Both the position numbers and the translations under genes were made by a program. DNA of 64,000 nt from Azoarcus sp. L1K30 (lineage in GTDB: Bacteria > Pseudomonadota > Gammaproteobacteria > Burkholderiales > Rhodocyclaceae), in assembly GCF_018122735.1 (NCBI RefSeq), contig NZ_JAGRRD010000001.1, forward strand, positions 3,267,190-3,331,189, in the 5' to 3' direction. The number at the start of each line of letters is the position of its first letter. Within the stretch, counting starts at the first letter, position 1. The notes under the pieces are model-generated. The model worked only from the letters and a program-made list of their open reading frames with translations, ran no database searches and was not told where the DNA came from. Of this stretch, positions 17,886 through 27,546 are shown piece by piece.

Positions 17886-19820
17886 CTAGTCGGCCTTTTC
17901 GAGCACCAGGTCCATGCCGCCGGCAAAGCGGTAGCGCCAGCCGGCCGGCACCCGGCAGGTGAAGAAGTCTTCCTCGATGACGGCCGGCCCCGACCCGGTG
18001 GCACCGGCCGCGTTGTCGGCGATGCGCACCAGGGGAATGTCGCGGGCGTCGTCACCGGGCAGGCACACCCGGCGGGTACCCGCCGCCACCGCGTCGCTGG
18101 CCGTGCCGACATCGACCGGCTCGAAAGCCACATGCTCGATGGGCTTGGTCACGCGCATGGACACCGTCAGGTGTTCGCCGGCCGTCAGATGGACGTCCGG
18201 CGCCTGGCCGGGTCGATAGGCCAGCGGATGTGCTTCACCCGCGGCATCGACCCGCAGCAGCGACACCGCCTGCTCGCATTCCTCAAGCTCGAAGCCCTCG
18301 GCGTACATGTCGCGGCGGGCACGCTCGAGCAGGCTCGCCACCAGCGCGTCCAGCCCGGCCATATCGCCCTCGGGCACCACCGCCTCGTAGTGATGGGCGA
18401 TGTCGCTGAAGCCCAGGCCGAAGGCGCTGAACACCGCCGCCAGCGCCGGCACGATCACCTTGCGCACGCCCAGCCGGTCGGCCACGTCGCAGATCAGCAG
18501 CGGACCGCCGCCGCCGAAGGCGGCCAGCGTGGTGTCCGGCGTGATGTCGGTGAAACGGCGGATGCTGTCGGCCACCTTGTCCACCCAGGCCCACTCCATG
18601 GCGGCGAGGGCGTCGGGCATGGGCAGCCCGAGGGCGCCGGCCACGTTTTCATTGATGGCCGCCTCGGCGCGGCCGGTGTCGAGGGTGAGCTCGCCACCAA
18701 AATAGGATTTCGGATCGAGAATGCCGGTGAGCAGGCACACATCGGTGATGCAGGCGAGCTTGCCACCAAGCCCGAAACAGGCCGGGCCCGGCTGGGCGCC
18801 GACACTCTCCGGCCCGACCTTGATGCGCCCGTCCTCGGCGCGGATGATCGAGCCGCCGCCGACGCCGACGCTGACCACATCCACCAGCGGCAGGCTGATC
18901 TCCACCGACTCCACCGCGCCACGCCGGCGGCTGCGTAAGGCGTCATGCTCGACCAGGCCGATGTCGGTGGTGGTGCCGCCCACGTCGACGGTCACCAGCC
19001 GTGCCGCGCCATGCTGGGCGGCCAGCGCCCGGGCGCCTTCCATGCCGCCGCGCGGCCCGGAGCTGTAGGTCTTGAGCGCCACCGTCTTGGCCACCCGCGC
19101 CGAATCGCCGTCGTTACGGAAGATCAGCAGCGGGGTCTTGAAGCGGTGCTCGCGCAGGATGTTCTCGGCGTGATAGAGGAAGGTCTCCATGGCCGGATGC
19201 AGGAAGGCGTTGAAGGCCGCCGTCCAGATCCGCCGGGCGTCGTCCAGGTCGCTGCCGATCTCGTGCGAAAAAAGCACCGGGATCGCCCCGAGCAAGTGGG
19301 AGGGGAACTTGCGCAGGATGATCCGGCGAATCCGTTTTTCCTGGTCTTCATGGTCGGGCCCGAGGGCGCCGATCACCAGCCGGTTGGCGCCGGCCGAGGC
19401 CAGCGCATTGACCACCCGCACCACCTCGGCCTCGAAGGCCGCGCCCTCCAGCGACAGGTCGATGGCTTCCAGGCGCTGGTCGAACAGGGCCTCGAACATC
19501 TCCTCGCCGCCCGGCGACTGGCGCAGGACGTCACCCGGCGTGCCGGCCGGCAAGGCCAGCCCGAGCCGCGGACCCTTGCGCTCGACCAGCGCGTTGGTGC
19601 CCTGGGTGGTGGAGTAGCGGATGTAGTCGGTCGTGCGCAGCAGTTCGACGACGTTCTCGTCGCCGTAGATCTCCCGGGACGCCTTCTTGAGCCCTTCGAA
19701 GAAGCACTTGCTCAGGTCGTAGGGCGTGGTCAGGGTCTTGGTGCGGAAGATGGTGTTGCCTTCGACGACCACGATGTCGGTCAGCGTGCCGCCGTTGTCG
19801 ATATTGATGAGTTTTCCCAC
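17886..19820 (-). CDS. apcA: Ketone carboxylase, hydantoinase-A-like ATPase subunit (first gene)
   Basis: 644 residues, starting with GTG at 19820 behind a GAGGTG ribosome site. The N-terminal loop reads MGKLINIDNGGTLTDIVVV: the usual DIGGT is changed to DNGGT, as one would expect in the divergent HyuA-like subunit of acetophenone carboxylase. The second site LVTVDVGGTTTDIGLV and FGGGGPLLICDVADRL are intact. It is the first gene of the operon and faces the divergent MalT-type regulator 271 bp away. Together with the next four genes it should form the ATP-dependent ketone carboxylase core plus epsilon subunit. Substrate could be acetophenone or another hydrophobic ketone. Confidence 0.87.
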   Translation of the reverse strand: MGKLINIDNGGTLTDIVVVEGNTIFRTKTLTTPYDLSKCFFEGLKKASREIYGDENVVELLRTTDYIRYSTTQGTNALVERKGPRLGLALPAGTPGDVLRQSPGGEEMFEALFDQRLEAIDLSLEGAAFEAEVVRVVNALASAGANRLVIGALGPDHEDQEKRIRRIILRKFPSHLLGAIPVLFSHEIGSDLDDARRIWTAAFNAFLHPAMETFLYHAENILREHRFKTPLLIFRNDGDSARVAKTVALKTYSSGPRGGMEGARALAAQHGAARLVTVDVGGTTTDIGLVEHDALRSRRRGAVESVEISLPLVDVVSVGVGGGSIIRAEDGRIKVGPESVGAQPGPACFGLGGKLACITDVCLLTGILDPKSYFGGELTLDTGRAEAAINENVAGALGLPMPDALAAMEWAWVDKVADSIRRFTDITPDTTLAAFGGGGPLLICDVADRLGVRKVIVPALAAVFSAFGLGFSDIAHHYEAVVPEGDMAGLDALVASLLERARRDMYAEGFELEECEQAVSLLRVDAAGEAHPLAYRPGQAPDVHLTAGEHLTVSMRVTKPIEHVAFEPVDVGTASDAVAAGTRRVCLPGDDARDIPLVRIADNAAGATGSGPAVIEEDFFTCRVPAGWRYRFAGGMDLVLEKAD

Positions 19821-20091
19821 GTACGCACCTCTGTAACGGGGTTGATGGAGAGCGATTCGATGGATGCATTGTTTTGGAATCCGCCCCCTGCCACATCGTT
19901 AATAGGGATGATTTTTGGCCGTCGCGGGATACCCACAATGGACGACGCATTGCCACGGGAATCGGGGTAAAAGTAGGCTTCGGCGTGCCATGCGCCGGGG
20001 CGGCGATATACTCCAAAAGACGAGGTACGCACGCACCCGCCACGACCCGGCCCAGCCGGATCGATATAAGAAAAGACGTGAGGAGACAGCT
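19821..20091. promoter_or_regulatory. Divergent control region between the carboxylase operon and its MalT-type regulator
   Basis: 271 bp between the GTG of apcA-like (leftward) and the GTG of the regulator (rightward). It is somewhat less GC-rich in the part near 19850-19920. It must hold the promoter of the carboxylase operon and probably the operator of the regulator. I see no perfect MalT-type box or sigma-54 element. An AGGAGA ribosome site at 20081-20086 fixes the regulator start. Confidence 0.55.
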
Positions 20092-22827
20092 GTGAATCGG
20101 GACCCGGAAATCGAGGTGAGCGCCAAGCCCGCACGGATCAGGCTGAGTGCGGCCAAGCTCAGCCCACCGACACTGACCCCCAATTCGGTGGCGCGCACGG
20201 CGCCGATCCCGGACCTGATCCAGTCCCACATCAAGCTGGCGCTGTTCCACGCACCGGCCGGCTTCGGCAAGACCACCGCCATGCTGCAGTGGGTGGAACG
20301 GGCCCGCGCCTCGGGCATCGGCACCGGCTGGGTCACCCTCGATGCGCAGGACAACGACGCCAGCCGCTTCCTGAGCTACCTGGTCGCCGCCCTCGACGCC
20401 TGCGGCGGCGAGAACCGCCGGGACGCCGCACCGGGTTCCCTGTTCGACTCCCAGACCGCGCCGCTGGGCGCGCTGCTCGACGCGGTGGACCGGCTCTCGG
20501 CCGAGGGCGTGGATTTCGCCCTCTTTCTGGACGACTTCGAGACCATCACCAATGGCGCCATCCACGAGATCGTGCGCCAGTTCATCGACCACCTGCCCGC
20601 CGGCAGCCAGCTGGTGATCGGCAGCCGCGCCACCCCGCCGCTGGGGCTGGGCAAGCTGCGCGCCCGCGAGCAGCTGGTGGAAGTGGGCGCCGACCTGCTG
20701 CGCTTCTCCCTCGACGAGGCCCGCCACTACCTCACCGGCGTGCGCCAGCTGAACATCAGCGACCGGGATGTGGCCGAGCTGCACCGCTGCACCGAGGGCT
20801 GGGCCACCGCCATCCAGCTCGCCTCATTGTTCCTCGACGGCCAGCGCGACATCGGCGCCTTCATCCGCGGCTTCAGCGGCGATCAGGCCGCCATCGCCGA
20901 CTACCTGGCCGAGGACGTGTTCAACCGCCAGAGCGAACCGGTGCAGGACTTCCTGCTCAAGACCAGCATCCTGGGCAACCTCAACCCCGAGATCTGCAAC
21001 GCCCTCACCGGCCGCCAGGACGGCGCCGTGATGCTCGAGCAGATCGAGCGCGCCAACCTGTTCCTGGTGTCGCTGGACAGCGCGCGCATGGCCTACCGCT
21101 ACCACAATCTGTTCGCGGATTTCCTGCGCAGCCACCTGTTGCGCCGCCATCCCGCCCAGGTGGCCGAGCTGCACAACCGCGCCGCCGCCTGGTACGAAAC
21201 CGAGGGCGTGCTCACCACCGCGCTGGAACATGCCCTGGCCGCCGGCAACATGCACCTGGCCGCCACCCTGCTCGACCGGGTCGCCGAAACCCTGATCTAC
21301 GAAGGCCGGGTCGCCACCCTCATCCGCCAGGTGGAGGCGCTACCCAAGCAGCACCTCGACGGCCTGCTCAAGGTGCGCCTGTCCTACGCCTGGGCGCTCA
21401 CCTTCGCCCATCGCTACCAGGAGGCGAAGCTGGTGCTCGCCAGCCTGGAGCAGAACAAGACCCGGCTCGACGAACGCTCCCGCGACGGCATCCTCACCCT
21501 CGGCCCCTGCGTGCTGCTGTGGTCCGACCGCATCGACGAATGCCTGGTGATCGCCGCCGAGAACCTGCCCAAGCTCTCGGGGCGGGACGACTTCTCCCAT
21601 GGCGCGCTGCTCAACATCTACGCCATGTGTCTGAGCATCGAAGGCAACTTCGGCCAGGCCCGCGAGATGCTCGGCACCGCCAAGCGGCGCATGGCCCGGG
21701 CCAACAGCGACTACGGCCTGGTCTACGCCGACTGCATCGACGGCATCATCAGCTTCACCCAGGGCCGGCTGCGCGCCGCGCTGGCGCAGTTCGAGACCGT
21801 CTATCGCTATGCCAGCCAGCGCTCGCGCTATTCCAGCGCCAGCGCGGTGGCCGCGGTGTACCTGGCCGAGGCCTGGTACGAGGAAAACAACGTCGACGCG
21901 GCCGAGGACATCCTGCGCGAGTACCTGCTGCTGATCCGTCAGACCGGCCTGCCCGACCACATCATCGTCGCTCACCGCCTGCTCAGCCGCATCGAAGCCC
22001 GGCGCGGCAGCCTCGACGAAGCCCAGTACCAGCTCAGCGAAATGGAACGCCTCGGCCTGTCACGCGGTTCCGGCCGGGTGGTGGGCGGCGCGCGACTTGA
22101 GCGGGCGCGCATCGCCATGATGCTGGGCGACCTCAACCTGGCCGCCAGCATCATCCGCCAGGAGGAAGTGGACCTCGGCTGGCGGAGCTCGGTGAGCGGC
22201 CGGCCGCCGGCCAACGAGCTCGACGACATCCGCCTGCATGCGATCCGGCTCAAACTCATGCAGCGCGCCGGTGGCGAAGCCATCGTGCTGCTGCAGCGCG
22301 AATTCGACCTGCTCGACAAGGCCGGCGGCATGAGCCGGCGCCGGCTGCTGGCCACCCTGCTGCTGGCCCGGGCGCAGCAGCTCACCGGCGACCTCGCCGC
22401 CGCGCGCCGCCATCTGACCGAGGTGCTGCGCTTCGCCGCAGAGGAAGACCTGCAACGCACCCTGCTCGACGAGGACTACCTGCTCGTCGGCCTGTTCGAC
22501 GAACTGGGCCCGACCCTCGACCCCCAAGCCGGCCCGGCCGCCACCTTCCTCAACCGGCTACGCGGCCGCCCGGCCCCCACTAACGCGCCGCGACCGGACA
22601 ACGTGGACACGCCCGTGGTGCCGGACGAAGGCGTGGACGCCCTCACCCAGCGCGAAATGCAGATCCTGTCACTGGTGGCCGAAGGCCTGTCGAACCGGGA
22701 GATGGCCAACAAGCTGTTCCTCTCCGAAGCCACCGTGAAGACCCACATGCGCAACATCAACTCGAAGCTCGCGGTCCACAGCCGCACCCAGGCCATCGCC
22801 CTGGCGCGGAGCCGGCAGCTGATCTAG
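20092..22827 (+). CDS. MalT-type LuxR-family ATP-dependent transcriptional regulator
   Basis: 911 residues, the typical size of large LuxR/MalT regulators. I chose the GTG at 20092 because AGGAGA lies 5 nt upstream; the longer reading adds an unlikely Arg/His-rich lead. The STAND-type P-loop is [16 protein letters not shown] near residue 57, with a Walker B-like ALFLDDFE. The middle (350-800) is TPR-like helical repeats that bind inducer. The C-terminus (from [17 protein letters not shown]) is a LuxR HTH with [11 protein letters not shown]. It is transcribed divergently from the ketone carboxylase operon and most likely activates it in response to a substrate-derived inducer. AcoK and AlkS are related activators of catabolic genes. 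Confidence 0.88.
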   Translation: MNRDPEIEVSAKPARIRLSAAKLSPPTLTPNSVARTAPIPDLIQSHIKLALFHAPAGFGKTTAMLQWVERARASGIGTGWVTLDAQDNDASRFLSYLVAALDACGGENRRDAAPGSLFDSQTAPLGALLDAVDRLSAEGVDFALFLDDFETITNGAIHEIVRQFIDHLPAGSQLVIGSRATPPLGLGKLRAREQLVEVGADLLRFSLDEARHYLTGVRQLNISDRDVAELHRCTEGWATAIQLASLFLDGQRDIGAFIRGFSGDQAAIADYLAEDVFNRQSEPVQDFLLKTSILGNLNPEICNALTGRQDGAVMLEQIERANLFLVSLDSARMAYRYHNLFADFLRSHLLRRHPAQVAELHNRAAAWYETEGVLTTALEHALAAGNMHLAATLLDRVAETLIYEGRVATLIRQVEALPKQHLDGLLKVRLSYAWALTFAHRYQEAKLVLASLEQNKTRLDERSRDGILTLGPCVLLWSDRIDECLVIAAENLPKLSGRDDFSHGALLNIYAMCLSIEGNFGQAREMLGTAKRRMARANSDYGLVYADCIDGIISFTQGRLRAALAQFETVYRYASQRSRYSSASAVAAVYLAEAWYEENNVDAAEDILREYLLLIRQTGLPDHIIVAHRLLSRIEARRGSLDEAQYQLSEMERLGLSRGSGRVVGGARLERARIAMMLGDLNLAASIIRQEEVDLGWRSSVSGRPPANELDDIRLHAIRLKLMQRAGGEAIVLLQREFDLLDKAGGMSRRRLLATLLLARAQQLTGDLAAARRHLTEVLRFAAEEDLQRTLLDEDYLLVGLFDELGPTLDPQAGPAATFLNRLRGRPAPTNAPRPDNVDTPVVPDEGVDALTQREMQILSLVAEGLSNREMANKLFLSEATVKTHMRNINSKLAVHSRTQAIALARSRQLI

Positions 22828-23072
22828 TCGTGCCCCGTGACGTAAGCGGCGAGACGATCCGCCAAGCGTGACTCAGAAAGGTGAGATCTCTGCCCGGGTA
22901 GAGACCCTTGTACGCTATCGGCGCCTACCGGCCAGCTGCTGCCGCTCGATGATTCCTGAAAGCCACCATCTAAACGGCCGCTTGACTCTCAACCTTGCCG
23001 TAAAGCCTACTCCAGCTATTACTCTTCTGAATAGATGGGCCGAGCTATCAACTTCTCCGCATCACCCTTCTA

Positions 23073-26000
23073 TTATTTAGGCGGATGCTTGCGTCGATTT
23101 CTATTAAGTTTAAACCCTTCAGGGACGGGCTTAAACGAATCCCCATTTTCCGGCCAGCGTTTGGCTCGACTTTGAAATGCACGTAAAGAGTCAATATCCA
23201 GCGTGGCAGCTATAACAAAATCGTTATCTCCACCGCGCACTCGTGCAATGTCCCGCACAAAGGATTCTTTTGCAGGGGAGCGTACACGGCTGTCACCGTA
23301 TTTCCGGTTATTAACCAGAATGGTGTAGGCATGCACATCCAATGCAGCGGATTCAATCAGCGAAGCAAAAGTCTCCAAGTCTTGGTTCCAACTCAGCACC
23401 ATTAATGCATCTACTTTCCCTTGAAACCTCACTCGGGCTTTGCTGTTTTGTAGCTCTGAACAGACCATCACTCCAAAATGAACATTGTTGTGCACATATA
23501 TTGGCTTGCTGCGTTGTCCTTGTAACCTAGACACAGCCCAGTGCTTGCCAAATTTTGCGGTCAACTCCTTGTCTTCGCCAACCGCTGGTTCCAGTTTGGG
23601 CTGCCAAATCTTTACTGTAGCCGGGTAGCCTAGCCGGTTATCAGTTAGTACCAGGCAGGCCTCACTCAGTAGTTGGCTATCCTCAAAGTGGCGGTACTCG
23701 GTTCCGGCAATTAGGCTTATACCTAAGGCGTTCAGCCTTGCTGCCACGCTATCTATCCATTTCAAAGGAATAGAGAGCTCCGGGAATACTAGGTAGTCAG
23801 GGCGAGGCTTAAGCCGAATAGCTTGGTTGACCAATTCGGAAATGCGCTGATACCTCTCACGAGATAAGTTTGGTCTATTGCTGGCCATTGCACCCCAATC
23901 TTTATCCTCTGTTTTGAGGTTGGTCAGTGCAATAGTTATCCTACTTTTTCGGTCAGTGCCAATCCGAACGTATATGCGTGACCTTGGGATATTCGGCATG
24001 TCGTTGCCATCCTGCTCTGTGGCAAGCAGAGTTGGCTTTATCCATACACCCCGAAGTGCCTGAGTGTATTGAGCCCATATTATCGAAGGCTTTTCTTGCC
24101 AACGCTTTCCGTCTACTCTTGGCAACCCTACACACTCCGGAGCAAGCTCCGATATTTCAGCAGGTGTGAGAGGACGAGTAGGAAAAAGATAGGGTAAAAC
24201 ACTTTCGTTCTTATGTTTCTCACGTTCAACTGCAGCAAGCCGGCTGAGACGGGTTGATTTCAAGAACCCTTTCAGTGCATCGGTATTTAATAGTTGCGAG
24301 GATTCCATCAGTTTGAGAATATGACTCTCCTTCTTACCTTGATGCTTCTCCATAAGCTGACCAGCAGATATGCTATGCAAGATGCGCTTATAAGGTTCTT
24401 TGGCAAGATCGGCCATGGCAACTAACGGAGCTTTCCGATAAAAATCCTCTGATCCAAATCGAAAATTGAGTAAGGATTCAACTTCAAGTAGGCTATCAAA
24501 AATTCCCTTCAAAAACAGCTCTGCTAGCCGCTGCTCTTTCTTTGAGCGCCGACCGAAAAATAATCGATTCGGGTCGTAATGGCGGGACGCTGCGTCAATA
24601 AATAGCCAAGTCAGAGTGCCTTTAACCATAGGCCATAAATTTTCCCCTGCCTTGGTGACAACACCGTTCACCGCGATAGGTTTTCCCTTGGGTATTGCTG
24701 TCGCCAATTGCTGCAAAGAATGGTATGCGCGTAATGCTATTTGTTCAGCCTGCAGCCATTCATTCAGGCTGATTGCAAAACCCAACAAACGGGGCAAGTA
24801 GGTAAAGTGAGCAAATAAGTTGTCTGGACGAAGTATGTGATTGTGAGCGAATTGATAAAACTCCTCGCGCTGCTCATGCCATTCTTGCGCAGGGAGATCT
24901 CGAGCCAGTGTCTCTACATGCCGTAGTTGTAACGACCAACTCAAACGGCGAATGGTCAAGCCATCGGCGCGACGTAAGGTATCTGCACTTTCGCCAACGG
25001 TGCCCGCTGCCGATAACACTCGGGCGGCAGTAGAGTCGTCAAGTTGATCAGGTGAGGGCATAAGTCTGTGCTCGCTAGACAGTTCACTAATCTCCTTCTC
25101 AATGCTGTCCAGCAGGTCGAGCCCCGCGCGACCTTGAAGCAAAAACATTTTCTGTTTGTCAGATTGCAGTTTTATCTGCGTTTTGCCTTGGAAATCCTTC
25201 CCCTGTTGTATCTGCCAAATTTTGTCATTAGCATTTCCCTCTTGAGAAACGACTTTTTTGCCCATTCTATCCTTCAAATACAGCATGAACTGCTGACTAT
25301 CGTTGATAGTCTTCGTGTCACGCAGTACCAAAAACATATCGTCCACATAGCGGCCATAATGGATTGGCGCAATGCGTTCTTTGATCAGCCTGTCCCAACG
25401 AGATAGCAATACATTAGAAATAATTCGGCTCGCAGTTAGGCCGATAACAAGTCCACCGGGAATTGCGGCTATCCCCGACGTAACCTTTCTTGAAAATTTG
25501 CCAGCCCCCTCGGACCAATGTTTGAGAAATTTAGCAAGATCTCTAGTGAATTTTTGCTCTTCATCACTTAGAGCAAGTCCTAGCTCCTCGTGAAGGACCG
25601 CTGAGGCCAAAGCCATTGGGTCGATAAAATGGTAATAACTTTTTAAATCTAACGAGACAGCGATAATTTCTCGGCCTTGCTCAAGCTCACCCCGAATAGC
25701 GTTAAGACCATCATTGCGCCACTTTTGATAGGGTTGAAAGTACGGTACAAATGAGCCTACAGCGCTAATATGAAAAGGCTTCTCGTCTGCCTCGCTAAAT
25801 AGCTCGTCGTCACGAATGCGTCTTAACCTAGCGCCGTAGCAACTAGTGGCTAGCTTAGCGTCAAAGCGATGCCCAACGGTATTGATCCATAATGCAGATA
25901 AAATATGCGTATCTACAGGGAAATCGCCAACCACTCGAAATTCCGGAACGATCTTGTTGTGTTCAAGCAGATGTACCACTGTGCGATCAGGATTTGAGAA

Positions 26001-26291
26001 GTGAACATGGCCATTTGCAGGCAAATTCTTCTTAGGCTTGTTGGACAGCTTTTTCGGAAGGAGACGAAAATCGCCCAGCAGTCTTTCATTACCTGAAAAT
26101 CCCTTGTCTTGATGCAGGTACTCAAGTAATTTTTTTAGATTAGCGAGTAAATCTCGTTCATAGTCTGCAAATTTTATGGCCGCTGGAAAGGTATTTTCAA
26201 AAAAACAATCAGCCTTAGCCTTTCGGTAGGCCACCAACAGATCTTCGAGCGTGATATCTTCCCAACCAGTAAACGTTGCTTGATAGCCCAT
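23073..26291 (-). CDS. Reverse transcriptase-nitrilase fusion (DRT type 1 / UG1 class anti-phage RT)
   Basis: 1072 residues in AT-richer DNA than its neighbours. The N-terminal half is a reverse transcriptase: motif A AVSLDLKSYYHFID (Asp215), motif B IPGGLVIGLTASRIISN (277-293), and motif C YVDD (Tyr315-Asp318), all catalytic Asp present. A helical linker follows. The C-terminal 260 residues are a nitrilase fold with the complete Glu-Lys-Cys triad: Glu838 in FPELSIP, Lys899 in WQPKLEP, Cys944 in GVMVCSEL. Unknown Group 1 RTs fused to a nitrilase domain are the single-gene defence systems called DRT type 1, which act against phage; the mechanism and nitrilase substrate are not settled. ATG at 26291 has AAAGGGA upstream. 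No group II intron RNA, retron msr/msd or CRISPR genes are nearby. Confidence 0.9.
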   Translation of the reverse strand: MGYQATFTGWEDITLEDLLVAYRKAKADCFFENTFPAAIKFADYERDLLANLKKLLEYLHQDKGFSGNERLLGDFRLLPKKLSNKPKKNLPANGHVHFSNPDRTVVHLLEHNKIVPEFRVVGDFPVDTHILSALWINTVGHRFDAKLATSCYGARLRRIRDDELFSEADEKPFHISAVGSFVPYFQPYQKWRNDGLNAIRGELEQGREIIAVSLDLKSYYHFIDPMALASAVLHEELGLALSDEEQKFTRDLAKFLKHWSEGAGKFSRKVTSGIAAIPGGLVIGLTASRIISNVLLSRWDRLIKERIAPIHYGRYVDDMFLVLRDTKTINDSQQFMLYLKDRMGKKVVSQEGNANDKIWQIQQGKDFQGKTQIKLQSDKQKMFLLQGRAGLDLLDSIEKEISELSSEHRLMPSPDQLDDSTAARVLSAAGTVGESADTLRRADGLTIRRLSWSLQLRHVETLARDLPAQEWHEQREEFYQFAHNHILRPDNLFAHFTYLPRLLGFAISLNEWLQAEQIALRAYHSLQQLATAIPKGKPIAVNGVVTKAGENLWPMVKGTLTWLFIDAASRHYDPNRLFFGRRSKKEQRLAELFLKGIFDSLLEVESLLNFRFGSEDFYRKAPLVAMADLAKEPYKRILHSISAGQLMEKHQGKKESHILKLMESSQLLNTDALKGFLKSTRLSRLAAVEREKHKNESVLPYLFPTRPLTPAEISELAPECVGLPRVDGKRWQEKPSIIWAQYTQALRGVWIKPTLLATEQDGNDMPNIPRSRIYVRIGTDRKSRITIALTNLKTEDKDWGAMASNRPNLSRERYQRISELVNQAIRLKPRPDYLVFPELSIPLKWIDSVAARLNALGISLIAGTEYRHFEDSQLLSEACLVLTDNRLGYPATVKIWQPKLEPAVGEDKELTAKFGKHWAVSRLQGQRSKPIYVHNNVHFGVMVCSELQNSKARVRFQGKVDALMVLSWNQDLETFASLIESAALDVHAYTILVNNRKYGDSRVRSPAKESFVRDIARVRGGDNDFVIAATLDIDSLRAFQSRAKRWPENGDSFKPVPEGFKLNRNRRKHPPK

Positions 26292-26608
26292 TGTGGTCCC
26301 TTTTAATTCTGCTGATGGCAGGCCATTATTAGCTTGAAATACCAGTCTCCAGGCTAATGATTGGTTTATTCTATCGCTTTTGGTTATCTAAATGCGACCC
26401 CGGTGGATTTTTTGTTGGCTGCAATTATCACCAACGGGTGCTTTTCGTAGATAGTTGCCATGCTAGCACATTGGATTAACCGGCATATTTGGCAGAGGAG
26501 CGAAGTTGCCTGAGTGACTGCCGCACTCAAGAATTTGCCGCTGATTTGTCGTCTGGTTGGATGTCTCTTATGGGTCGATGGCTGCCGCAAAGAGCCACAC
26601 TACCTAGC
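26292..26608. other. AT-richer leader region upstream of the RT gene
   Basis: 317 bp with no convincing gene. It precedes the reverse transcriptase on the minus strand, so it should hold its promoter and perhaps a structured leader or non-coding RNA. A 6-bp inverted repeat (ATTAGC at 26328-26333 with GCTAAT at 26353-26358) and a GTTGG/CCAAC pair around 26413-26435 are visible, both weak. A TAATAA hexamer (minus strand) near the first repeat could serve as a -10 box. Confidence 0.35.
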
Positions 26609-26632
26609 AAAAAGGGCTCCAGAGGGAGCCCT
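26609..26632 (-). terminator. Rho-independent terminator, minus strand, beyond the broken CaiB gene
   Basis: An 8-bp perfect stem (AGGGCTCC at 26613-26620, GGAGCCCT at 26625-26632) with AGAG loop is followed on the minus strand by a T run (A-run 26609-26613). It lies about 70 bp past the end of the CaiB remnant, as expected for the original end of that transcript. It also insulates the RT gene from read-through. Confidence 0.8.
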
Positions 26633-26699
26633 TCAACGTCTTTCTCATCGCCCGTGGCAAGAAATCTCACTTATCTGGCACAGATCGCATCATTTATGG

Positions 26700-27047
26700 C
26701 ACCAGAAACCCCAGTTCGCGAAGAATTGCAGCGGTATCTGCGCCCGGGCTTGGTACCTCCCCGCCCACCGCGCCCGGCGTGCGGCTGAAGCGTGGTGCTG
26801 GCGCGGGCTGGTAGATGCCGTCGACCTCGATGAAGGCCTTGCGCGCCCGGTTGTGCGGATGGTCTGACGCCTCGTCCAGCGACAGCACCGGCGCCACGCA
26901 GGGATCACCGCGCTCGAACAACGCGCACCAGTCCTAACGCGTGCGGGTAGCGAAGATCGCTTCGAGCCGGGCGTGCAGGGCTAGCCAGCGGGCCGGGTCG
27001 TACTGGGCCTGCCAGTCGGCATCGTCCAGCCCCAGCACCTCGCCCAG
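26700..27047 (-). pseudogene. CaiB/racemase-like CoA-transferase remnant (C-terminal third, with nonsense codon)
   Basis: The minus strand encodes FERGDPCVAPVLSLDEA, then HNRARKAFIEVDG, SRTPGAVGG and DTAAILRELG. This closely matches the last third of the intact CaiB-like protein encoded at 30868-32028. An in-frame TAG replaces the Glu codon in the TRTREDW segment, and homology stops abruptly near 27047, where a REP-like repeat begins. The nucleotide match is clear but far from identical, so this is an old paralogue or decayed copy and not a fresh duplication. Its terminator survives downstream. Confidence 0.85.
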
Positions 27048-27052
27048 TAAGC

Positions 27053-27139
27053 GTAGCCCGGACAAGGCCCGAAGGGCCGCCTCCGGGAATCATCGGTTGA
27101 GCAGTCAGCCATCCCGGATTCCGCTTCGCTGCATCCGGG
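27053..27139. repeat. Paired REP-like palindromic repeats
   Basis: Two imperfect palindromes lie 25 bp apart: 27053-27088 (CCCGGA ... TCCGGG with an internal GGCCCGAAGGGCC stem) and 27113-27139 (CCCGGAT ... ATCCGGG around a CGCTTCGCTG core). Both have the form of extragenic REP/BIME units common in proteobacteria. They begin exactly at the truncation point of the CaiB remnant. Confidence 0.65.
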
Positions 27140-27546
27140 CTATGGAACGAGCGGCAATGGGGCCGACGGCGACTAGAGCGCAGATCGGATTCGGGTCTAG
27201 CGTTGTTGCATTCAACATCCCGTCGCTGGCTGACGATGAGACCACGTGGGTACGCTCCTCCGGCGAGGGAAGTAAGTCCGCCCTGACCCCGACGTCGGCG
27301 CGCGGGTTTTGGTCTGCCGCTGACGAAGCAGCGTCCTTCGACTTCGCCTGCCCACAATACCTCTGAGCGCAACCATCTGTGGCCTCGGCTCCGGCCTATG
27401 CATCTCGGGTCTTGCATCGACCGGGAGCTCAAGGCAATATGACGTGACTATTTATTTCAACGTCATTGATTGATACTCGACCATCGGCAGGGAATCATCA
27501 CTTAATTGAAATTCCTGCACTCACCCAGAACACACGGGAAAGACAC
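27140..27546. other. Intergenic stretch without recognisable gene
   Basis: About 400 bp. GC-rich to about 27440, then AT-richer toward the lipoprotein gene. Short open frames exist on both strands but none resembles a known protein or has a ribosome site. The change in composition near 27440 may mark a junction between two acquired segments. The promoter of the lipoprotein operon should lie in the last 100 bp. Confidence 0.4.

Noticed and set aside
19821-20091. MalT-type GGGGAKGAGG boxes in the divergent region
   Set aside because: No good match is present on either strand, so I could not assign the operator of the MalT-like regulator.
23073-26291. Retron or group II intron as explanation for the RT
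   Set aside because: There is no intron domain V-like structure, no maturase domain and no msr/msd-like repeat; the C-terminal nitrilase triad fits the UG1 class better.
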